From Amniculibacterium aquaticum (GTDB taxonomy: Bacteria > Bacteroidota > Bacteroidia > Flavobacteriales > Weeksellaceae): a DNA stretch of 64,000 bases. Position 1 is the stretch's first letter, and the number at the start of each line of letters is the position of its first letter. The DNA lies in NCBI RefSeq assembly GCF_003852705.1, contig NZ_REFA01000004.1:62001-126000 (forward strand), written 5' to 3'. Both the position numbers and the translations under genes were made by a program. Below are positions 1 through 6,028 of this stretch, piece by piece. Below the pieces are notes generated by a model, which made no database searches, had not been told where the DNA came from, and was given only the letters and a program-made list of their open reading frames with translations.

Positions 1-267
1 ATCTATATGAAGAAAGTTTGGGCCGATAAAAAATTAGGAATTTCACCAGAAGACAAATTCATCAAGCCTTCCGATTGGCAAGGCGGATGTGGCGAATTGC
101 AAGGCATCAATGGAGGCTATGGCGACGATGGAGGCTTGCAAACCCTAGATGAAATAAAAAATCCTAAAGAACCCAACACTAACGATAAGCCTAAAAACAA
201 CGGCGATCAAAAAAACAATGTTAACGACAACTTACAAAAATCGGACGAAATAGATTTCAACCAATAA
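1..267 (+). CDS. C-terminal end of an unidentified protein (5' truncated)
   Basis: The reading frame is open from the first base, so this is probably the tail of a gene that starts before the window; the first in-frame ATG is at 7. The visible part has a glycine-rich stretch (GGCGELQGINGGYGDDGG, about residues 29-46 of the visible frame), followed by a low-complexity Asn/Lys/Pro/Asp tail. I do not recognise the family. A hairpin terminator follows immediately, so it ends its transcription unit and is separate from selO. Confidence 0.5.
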   Translation: MYMKKVWADKKLGISPEDKFIKPSDWQGGCGELQGINGGYGDDGGLQTLDEIKNPKEPNTNDKPKNNGDQKNNVNDNLQKSDEIDFNQ

Positions 268-272
268 ATTTT

Positions 273-307
273 AAAAAATCCTTTCTATTTTTGAAAGGAT
301 TTTTTTA
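273..307 (+). terminator. Rho-independent terminator
   Basis: ATCCTTTC (278-285) pairs with GAAAGGAT (293-300) around a 7-nt loop and is followed by seven T. It ends the partial gene at the left edge, just before selO. Confidence 0.8.
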
Positions 308-321
308 TTCAACCTCATCCT

Positions 322-1866
322 ATGCATTTAGAAAAAATTACACAAAGATATTTAGACCTTTTTCCAACCGACAGATCTAAGAATACCATGCAAAGAACCG
401 TCCCAAACATTCTTTCTTGCTTGGTTGATCCCGTAAAATTCGACCTTCCCAAACTTCTCTATTTTAATGAACAACTTTCGGAAGAATTGGGTTTAGGAAA
501 AATTGAAAATCATAAAGACGAAGATTTCTTAGCTGCCCAAAATCTCCCCAAAAACATCCGTCCTTTTGCAACGGCCTATGCCGGACATCAGTTTGGACAA
601 TGGGCAGGACAATTGGGCGATGGCAGAGCAATCTATGCCGGAGAAATCCTACAGAAAAATGGAAAATTTCAAGAATTACAATGGAAAGGAGCAGGTGCAA
701 CCCCATTTTCTAGAGCTGGAGACGGTAGAGCGGTATTGCGATCGACCATTCGTGAGTTTTTGATGTCCGAAGCCCTGCATCATTTAAAAATCCCAACCAC
801 AAGAGGTCTAAGCATTTCCCTGACTGGCGAACAAGTCATCCGAGATGTTTTATACAACGGCAATCCCAAACCGGAACCAGGAGCCGTTATGCTAAGAACC
901 GCTGAATCTTTTCTAAGATTTGGACATTTCGAGTGGTTTTCGGCTCAAAGGGATTATGAAACTCTAGAGAAACTAGGTCTATTTTGTATTGAAAATTATT
1001 ATCCCGAAATCGATTTGAATGACGATAATAAATACAAAAAATTCTTTGAACAAATCCTTGAAAGAACTGCCAATTTGATGGTAGATTGGCTTAGAGTCGG
1101 TTTTGTACACGGTGTGATGAACACCGACAATCTTTCGATAATCGGACTAACCATAGACTATGGGCCTTTTTCGATGTTGGACGAGTACGACACCTCTTTC
1201 ACCCCAAATACGACCGACCTTCCGGGAAGAAGATATGCTTTTGGCGAGCAAGGAAAAATCGCACAATGGAACCTCTGGAAATTGGCAAATGCCCTTTTCC
1301 CTTTGATTGAAGACGCTGATTATTTAACCGAAAAACTGGAATACTTCAACGATTATTTCAACCAAAAGAACGATGAAATGCTCTGTAAAAAATTTGGATT
1401 TGAAAACATGAAAGAGGACTATGCTGCGTTTTTTGAAGAATGGCAATTGTTGATGGAAGATTTGGTCTTGGACTACACCTTATTTTTCACAGCATTGGAA
1501 AAATGGAAACCGGAATTTGAGCTCAAAAGCCATTTTCAAACTTGTTTTTACAAAAACAACAGCCCGGAAGAATTTCAAAAGCTAAGTGCGTTTTTAAAAA
1601 AATATGATGAATTCATTTCAAATCAAAATTTCGAAGAAGAAAAACGAATGCAATTGATGCAAGAAAACAACCCAAAATTTGTGCTTAGAAACTATTTACT
1701 GTACGAATGCATAGAAGAAGTTAGTCAGGGAAAAATGGAGCTTTTTAACACCTTATTTCTCGCTTTACAAACCCCTTACGATTGCGACAATGCTTCATTA
1801 ACCCAAAAAAGACCCAACAAATACGACAACCAATCCGGATGCAGTATGCTGTCGTGTAGTTCGTAA
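322..1866 (+). CDS. selO: SelO/YdiU family protein adenylyltransferase
   Basis: A 514-residue pseudokinase-fold enzyme of the SelO (UPF0061/YdiU) family. In E. coli this family transfers AMP from ATP to Ser/Thr/Tyr of target proteins, with a role in redox stress. Visible family motifs are YAGHQFG (86-92), GQLGDGRA (96-103), the WKGAG lysine region (121-125), SRAGDGRAVLRS (130-141), HGVMNTDN (263-270) and the metal-binding DYGPF region (about 279). The protein ends GCSMLSCSS; the C-terminal cysteine pair is where animal SelO has selenocysteine. Length is normal for the family. The last 84 bp are repeated in diverged form at 4461-4544. Confidence 0.95.
   Translation: MHLEKITQRYLDLFPTDRSKNTMQRTVPNILSCLVDPVKFDLPKLLYFNEQLSEELGLGKIENHKDEDFLAAQNLPKNIRPFATAYAGHQFGQWAGQLGDGRAIYAGEILQKNGKFQELQWKGAGATPFSRAGDGRAVLRSTIREFLMSEALHHLKIPTTRGLSISLTGEQVIRDVLYNGNPKPEPGAVMLRTAESFLRFGHFEWFSAQRDYETLEKLGLFCIENYYPEIDLNDDNKYKKFFEQILERTANLMVDWLRVGFVHGVMNTDNLSIIGLTIDYGPFSMLDEYDTSFTPNTTDLPGRRYAFGEQGKIAQWNLWKLANALFPLIEDADYLTEKLEYFNDYFNQKNDEMLCKKFGFENMKEDYAAFFEEWQLLMEDLVLDYTLFFTALEKWKPEFELKSHFQTCFYKNNSPEEFQKLSAFLKKYDEFISNQNFEEEKRMQLMQENNPKFVLRNYLLYECIEEVSQGKMELFNTLFLALQTPYDCDNASLTQKRPNKYDNQSGCSMLSCSS
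1783..1866 (+). repeat. Direct repeat copy A: 3' end of selO
   Basis: The last 84 bp of selO (codons 488 to stop) match 4461-4544 in the same orientation with about ten substitutions. Between the copies lies the XRE/GLPGLI block. The matches stop abruptly upstream of codon 488. Confidence 0.85.
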
Positions 1867-1872
1867 AAAGTT

Positions 1873-2187
1873 TTATGGATTTTTTAGAATTTTCATAACT
1901 TCATTTATCGTTTTTTTATCTGATACCAACATAATCATAACACTGTTGTTGAATGTATTATCTTTGAAATCTTGAATAATATTAACTTTTTCTTCATTTT
2001 TAAATAAATCACTTATTTCTACTCCAAAAATTTCAGCAATTTTTGGAATGAATTCAGATTTTATATCACATAATTCGTTTTCCCAATTAATATAAGTTTT
2101 TCTGTCTACTTCTAACAAATCAGCAACTTCTTGCTGTGATAGTTTGTTTCTTGACCTTAACACCCTTAATTTACTTCCAATCATCAT
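1873..2187 (-). CDS. XRE-family transcriptional regulator
   Basis: A 104-residue protein with an N-terminal helix-turn-helix of the Cro/C1 (XRE) type: residues about 5-60, with LSQQEVADLLEVDRKTYINW as the recognition unit and FGVEISDLF after it. The remaining 40 residues are not recognised. It is transcribed away from the secreted-peptide/GLPGLI genes and probably controls that divergent promoter and its own. A −7 box (TATTTTTG on the minus strand, 2199-2206) lies just upstream of the tandem ATG ATG start, and a perfect 9-bp inverted repeat lies at 2228-2250. The gene ends 6 bp past the selO stop. Confidence 0.85.
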   Translation of the reverse strand: MMIGSKLRVLRSRNKLSQQEVADLLEVDRKTYINWENELCDIKSEFIPKIAEIFGVEISDLFKNEEKVNIIQDFKDNTFNNSVMIMLVSDKKTINEVMKILKNP

Positions 2188-2198
2188 ACTCTTTTTTA

Positions 2199-2206
2199 CA
2201 AAAATA
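2199..2206 (-). promoter_or_regulatory. −7 promoter element of the XRE regulator gene
   Basis: Read on the minus strand this is TATTTTTG, matching the Bacteroidota consensus TAnnTTTG, 11 nt upstream of the start codon. No clear −33 TTG was found. Confidence 0.5.
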
Positions 2207-2227
2207 TAAAAGTATCCATAAAAACAC

Positions 2228-2250
2228 CCATTTTTTGTGAAAAAAAATGG
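2228..2250. promoter_or_regulatory. Inverted repeat, candidate XRE operator
   Basis: CCATTTTTT (2228-2236) and AAAAAATGG (2242-2250) form a perfect 9-bp dyad with a 5-nt spacer. It sits between the −7 boxes of the two divergent promoters, a typical place for an autoregulating XRE repressor to bind. The A/T-rich arms make chance occurrence possible. Confidence 0.4.
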
Positions 2251-2255
2251 ACTAC

Positions 2256-2282
2256 TTGTTCAATTTTTACAATCTACATTTG
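2256..2282 (+). promoter_or_regulatory. Promoter of the secreted-peptide/GLPGLI operon
   Basis: TACATTTG (2275-2282) matches TAnnTTTG and lies 23 nt before the ATG at 2306. TTG at 2256-2258 is 16 nt upstream, slightly shorter than the usual spacing. Confidence 0.5.
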
Positions 2283-2305
2283 TATAAGTAATTAAAAAAA
2301 ACATT

Positions 2306-2788
2306 ATGAAAAATTTTACACTATTAGTTGTACTTTTTATCAGTACACTTTTCTATGCCAATCAAAAAGTAGAGGTATATAGAAACAACAACATTAATGA
2401 GATAAAAGTTGATAAAAAACCTTTATCAATTTACCACAACAACGAAAAATTGGAAACAATCATTGTTGTAGGCTCTGATTTTGAAGGAAAAATAACTTCA
2501 ATTTCAATAGAAACTGAGAATAATACAATATCTTTGGAAAAGGTATTTAATCTAAATGAAATGCAAACAGGAATAAAAAAAGTTGTAGAATATATTTCTG
2601 GAAAATTTATCAATAATACACCAAACGGTATTGGAGAACCTGCAGCAGTAAAATGTGCAATGGATTGCAACGACAAGTATAATTGCTATAACAAGCCTAC
2701 CGAAGTAGGAACTTTCTTGTGCCTACAAGACTGTGTTATAGAATGTTACTTCTTACCAAAATCTAATTCAATACAAAATTTAAATTAA
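2306..2788 (+). CDS. Secreted six-cysteine protein, paralogue 1
   Basis: A 160-residue protein of unknown function. It has a Sec signal peptide (MKNFTLLVVLFISTLFYA, cleavage about residue 18) and a C-terminal module of six cysteines spaced C-x3-C-x5-C-x11-C-x3-C-x3-C, with CYNKPTEVG in the middle. The same spacing and the same C-Y-x-K-P-T-x-x-G core recur in the protein at 3607-4173, so the two are paralogues. An extracytoplasmic, disulfide-bonded module is the natural inference. It is the first gene of a three-gene operon with the GLPGLI protein. I do not recognise a named family. Confidence 0.75.
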   Translation: MKNFTLLVVLFISTLFYANQKVEVYRNNNINEIKVDKKPLSIYHNNEKLETIIVVGSDFEGKITSISIETENNTISLEKVFNLNEMQTGIKKVVEYISGKFINNTPNGIGEPAAVKCAMDCNDKYNCYNKPTEVGTFLCLQDCVIECYFLPKSNSIQNLN

Positions 2789-2789
2789 T

Positions 2790-3602
2790 GTGAAAAATCT
2801 AATATTATTCTTCTTACTTTTATCAAATGTGATTTTTGGACAAGACTTAATTGTGCAATATAAATACGAAAAACAATATTCATTAAAAGACACTTTGAAA
2901 ATTACAGAGTATGATTATTTGAAAATATCCGGTAATAAATCGATATTCTTTAGTGAAGGAGAGTATAAAAGCGATTCTATTATTAATAACAGTAAACAAA
3001 AAATAGATTTTAAAAGTTTACCGGATGATAGATTAGGTTGTATAATTACAAAAGATTTATCAAAAAAAGAAATCGTTTTTTACTCTAATGATTTTTTAGA
3101 AAACAATTTTAAATATTCTGAAAATCCAAATTTCAAATTTGAAATAACCGATAAGAAAAAAAATATCCTTGGATACGATTGTACATTAGCCAAAACCAAT
3201 TATGGCGGTAGAGATTATAACATTTATTTCACCAATCAAATACCCATACAAGAAGGTCCCTACAAGTTTTTTGGTTTACCAGGATTAATTTTGCAGGTCT
3301 ATGATGTGGAGAGAAAACATTCTTTTACCGCGGTTGGTATCACAAAAAACAAAGCGTATATACAATTGGATATTTCCAAACGGAAGTTCGTAGAAATTAC
3401 ACGGCAAAAATATTTTATTGTCAGAAAAAATTATGAATCCAACCCTATGCAAAGGTTATTCGAGTTAATGAATAGTACACAAATTTATGAGAAACCGGAC
3501 GCCAATGGAAACATGGTTAATCTCATAGAATTAAATAACAGAGTTCAAAAATCAATGATTGAACAATTCAAAACACAAAATAAAATTGAAATAAAACCTT
3601 AA
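2790..3602 (+). CDS. GLPGLI family protein 1
   Basis: A 270-residue exported protein with a signal peptide (MKNLILFFLLLSNVIFGQ). The motif FGLPGLILQVYD at about 165-176 defines the GLPGLI family (TIGR01200), a Bacteroidota family of unknown function. The reading frame opens at GTG 2790, one base after the preceding TAA; the ATG at 2788 is out of frame and is followed directly by a stop, so the GTG start (translational coupling) is preferred. It lies between two paralogous six-cysteine secreted proteins, which suggests the three act together in the periplasm or at the cell surface. Confidence 0.85.
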   Translation: MKNLILFFLLLSNVIFGQDLIVQYKYEKQYSLKDTLKITEYDYLKISGNKSIFFSEGEYKSDSIINNSKQKIDFKSLPDDRLGCIITKDLSKKEIVFYSNDFLENNFKYSENPNFKFEITDKKKNILGYDCTLAKTNYGGRDYNIYFTNQIPIQEGPYKFFGLPGLILQVYDVERKHSFTAVGITKNKAYIQLDISKRKFVEITRQKYFIVRKNYESNPMQRLFELMNSTQIYEKPDANGNMVNLIELNNRVQKSMIEQFKTQNKIEIKP

Positions 3603-3606
3603 AAAC

Positions 3607-4173
3607 ATGAAAAATTTAATATTAAAAACAACATTCTTAATCATTTATACTCTAGGTATATCAATTTGCCAAGCAAATACTGTAAATGACGATACACCTA
3701 CAAATTATTCTGAATTCAAGAAAAACAAAAGCCCTAAAAATGTAACATTCGAGTTATTAACCAAATCAAAGACCTCTTTTGTTGGATACGATGAAAAAAT
3801 TGATGATTTTTACACCATATACAAAAAAGATACAAATGGCAACGGTTATTACTTCAAAGTAATTGTAGATAGAGCAACACAACTACCTATAGCGACTTAC
3901 TTGGCAAATGAAAAAAAAGAAAAAATATCTGTAGAGTCCAAGAATAATGCAGTTTCGGTTAGCAAGACCATTTTTCATCAAACCATAGTTGTAGATGGAG
4001 ATCCTATTTTTAGTAATGAGGCAACAAAATGTGTAATAAAATGTCATAGAGAAAATGGCTGTTATGATAAACCTACCAACCTTGGAGCGGCACTTTGTTC
4101 GGCAGATTGCATGTTGAGTTGCGACGATAAAACAAGCTCACCTAAGCCAAAAAAATTGGAAAATATTAATTAA
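3607..4173 (+). CDS. Secreted six-cysteine protein, paralogue 2
   Basis: A 188-residue protein with a signal peptide (cleavage near ICQA-NT, about residue 24), a central region without recognisable domains, and a C-terminal cysteine module with exactly the same C-x3-C-x5-C-x11-C-x3-C-x3-C spacing as the protein at 2306-2788 (core CYDKPTNLG). It starts 4 bp after the GLPGLI gene and is the last gene of the operon, followed by a terminator. Outside the module the paralogues differ strongly, so the cysteine part is the conserved unit. Function unknown. Confidence 0.75.
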   Translation: MKNLILKTTFLIIYTLGISICQANTVNDDTPTNYSEFKKNKSPKNVTFELLTKSKTSFVGYDEKIDDFYTIYKKDTNGNGYYFKVIVDRATQLPIATYLANEKKEKISVESKNNAVSVSKTIFHQTIVVDGDPIFSNEATKCVIKCHRENGCYDKPTNLGAALCSADCMLSCDDKTSSPKPKKLENIN

Positions 4174-4186
4174 TGATCTTAAAAAT

Positions 4187-4218
4187 AAAAAAGTTGTCCT
4201 TTTCGGGCAACTTTTTTT
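4187..4218 (+). terminator. Terminator of the secreted-peptide/GLPGLI operon
   Basis: GTTGTCC (4193-4199) pairs with GGGCAAC (4205-4211, one G-T wobble), flanked by an A-run and followed by seven T. Confidence 0.75.
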
Positions 4219-4460
4219 AAGTCAATTTTGTTTCTGTTTATTTTTTATTCAAACCTAAACTTATATATCACTCAATTCTGCAGAAGATGAGTCCAATCTC
4301 TACCCCTGCAATAATTTTCATAATCTGAAATAACGAAAATTTCACATAGAAAAATGGTTGTTCGGTAATATTAAAAAGAAGATTTCTCCTATAAAATAAG
4401 CTCTATACATGTTATACTTTTTCTTTTGCTGACAAGTTTCGTAATGGAGTTCGGTGGGTT
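4219..4460. other. Non-coding spacer right of the GLPGLI operon
   Basis: AT-rich sequence with no credible gene, RNA or mobile-element end. It joins the operon terminator to the duplicated selO tail. Matching bases with the sequence just upstream of codon 488 in selO were looked for and not seen. Confidence 0.5.
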
Positions 4461-4544
4461 TGCAACAATGCTTCATTAACAAAAAAAAGACCCGGCAAAT
4501 ACGACAACCAATCCGGATGCAGCATGCTCTCCTGCAGTTCTTAA
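4461..4544 (+). pseudogene. Diverged remnant of the selO 3' end (direct repeat copy B)
   Basis: In frame this reads CNNASLTKKRPGKYDNQS followed by GCSMLSCSS and a stop. It is nearly identical to the SelO tail at 1783-1866: three or four amino-acid changes, while agt/agc, ctg/ctc, tcg/tcc, tgt/tgc and tcg/tct are silent. It has no start and no upstream coding continuity. It is followed 10 bp later by a terminator that may have been the original selO terminator. The excess of silent changes suggests the tail diverged while part of a working gene, for example in another strain. Confidence 0.8.
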
Positions 4545-4553
4545 AAAAATAAA

Positions 4554-4583
4554 AATCCCCAAAGCCTGAAAACTTTGGGGATT
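4554..4583. terminator. Bidirectional terminator
   Basis: AATCCCCAAAG (4554-4564) pairs perfectly with CTTTGGGGATT (4573-4583) around an 8-nt loop. It serves the reverse-strand DUF5689 gene and any forward transcript from the selO block. Confidence 0.8.
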
Positions 4584-4606
4584 AATTTTATAAAATTCTT
4601 TTAGAA

Positions 4607-6001
4607 TTATTCAATTCTAATGTTGTCAACTTGAACATTGAAAGCAGATCCTGAACCTACTTTCAGTGCAAAAATATCTTTGGTGGTATCGGTTAGATTA
4701 AGATCTGTAAGACCTGTTAATGTCAACTCCACTTTTCTCCACTGTCCACCCGTATTGATCGAACCTGTGTATTGGTTGTTCGCTGCTGGATCCAAAATGG
4801 CACCTGTTGTAAAAGCCCCAAGATTAAATGCATAGAAAGAGCCATCGGTTTTATAGACATTGAAAGACATGGATTTCCCTGGAGAAGTCCCTTTGATGTA
4901 CATGGTAATTCTCTTAGGATTGGCCGGCAAACCTGCTGTTGCATACGAAGTAAACACATAATCGTTTCCGGTTGGTGTTCCTAAAATTTGTAAAGAATTG
5001 GTTCCGTTAAAACCTTGACCCACACCTTGAGTTGCATAAGCTTTAACCCCAAATGGCATTTTTACTCCTGACAAGAATGTTGTCCAATCTTCATAATCGG
5101 CACCTGCAAAAAGATTAACTGCAGTTGCTGCTGGATCTTCAGGAACTCCTGGAGCAAAAAGTGGCTCTGTAAAGTTAATATCGTTTAAGCTTCTTACATA
5201 GGCCTGATCGGTCGTACTGAATCTGCTTAAATTAAGAATAATACTTCCGCTTTTTGCATAATTTGGAGAGATTGGAGATTTAGCAAAAGTAGCATAGTTG
5301 GAGAATCGAAGTGTTAAAGAAGCACCTTTTTTATCAACGATTTTTCGGTCTCCCGTTTTGTCGGCATCGGCAAAAGTTTTTGTCAATTCATCTTCGTGAA
5401 ACTGAACATTGTTAATTTTCACCAATTGGTTGATGTGGGCACTGTTTTTAAGAGCTTCTCCGATTGAGTTGAACTCTAAAGGTTGCATTTGCGCCAATAC
5501 CGGGTATTGTCCGTCGCAAACTCTTTCGATGTACTGAGAAAGTTTATTCGGGTTGATACGACCAATTGCATAGCTTGGATCGTAAGAACCAATTTTAATA
5601 TTTCCATTAGAACCTTGCACGATCAATCCTTTTAGGTTAATTCTTAACAATGCTCCAACCGGATAGTTCAGGTATTGGTTGGCTCCGTCTATATCGATTT
5701 CTACCCCTTGAGTTGGGTTGTTTGGAGAGTCTTGTACAAAAAGCATTTTGTAGATATTTCCTTGCTCGTCGCTGGAGGACACATAAGCTTCGACAATGTA
5801 GTCGGTTGTAATGATATCTGCCGGTGTAGGGTTCGTTTTTGCAAGGGCAACCAAATCGCCAAGTGTGTGGTTTGCAGCAGCAAACTGGGTCGTACATTGT
5901 ATGGTTGGTACGGCATAATCATCGTCCTTTACGCAAGAGGTCAGGGCGAAAGCCATAATCGCCGCTACGGCTGTTGTTTTTATAAATCTATAATTTTTCA
6001 T
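4607..6001 (-). CDS. DUF5689 domain lipoprotein
   Basis: A 464-residue lipoprotein. The signal sequence ends FALTSCVKDDD (lipobox LTSC, Cys23). The following ~260 residues match the DUF5689 type, with an OB-like region around VEAYVSSSDEQGNIYK and GVEIDIDGANQYLNYPVG. The C-terminal ~180 residues look like a jelly-roll carbohydrate/choice-of-anchor type domain (FNGTNSLQILG to VQVDNIRIE). It starts 27 bp after the TonB receptor gene ends, so the two form one unit. DUF5689 proteins commonly sit beside TonB receptors in Flavobacteriia. By analogy to SusD-like proteins it may be a surface substrate-binding partner, but that is inference. Confidence 0.8.
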   Translation of the reverse strand: MKNYRFIKTTAVAAIMAFALTSCVKDDDYAVPTIQCTTQFAAANHTLGDLVALAKTNPTPADIITTDYIVEAYVSSSDEQGNIYKMLFVQDSPNNPTQGVEIDIDGANQYLNYPVGALLRINLKGLIVQGSNGNIKIGSYDPSYAIGRINPNKLSQYIERVCDGQYPVLAQMQPLEFNSIGEALKNSAHINQLVKINNVQFHEDELTKTFADADKTGDRKIVDKKGASLTLRFSNYATFAKSPISPNYAKSGSIILNLSRFSTTDQAYVRSLNDINFTEPLFAPGVPEDPAATAVNLFAGADYEDWTTFLSGVKMPFGVKAYATQGVGQGFNGTNSLQILGTPTGNDYVFTSYATAGLPANPKRITMYIKGTSPGKSMSFNVYKTDGSFYAFNLGAFTTGAILDPAANNQYTGSINTGGQWRKVELTLTGLTDLNLTDTTKDIFALKVGSGSAFNVQVDNIRIE

Positions 6002-6028
6002 TTTATTAAAATTTAATTGTTGATGGAT

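Noticed and set aside
4261-4460. Transposon or insertion-sequence end near the duplicated selO tail
   Set aside because: No terminal inverted repeat, transposase or target-site pair was found.
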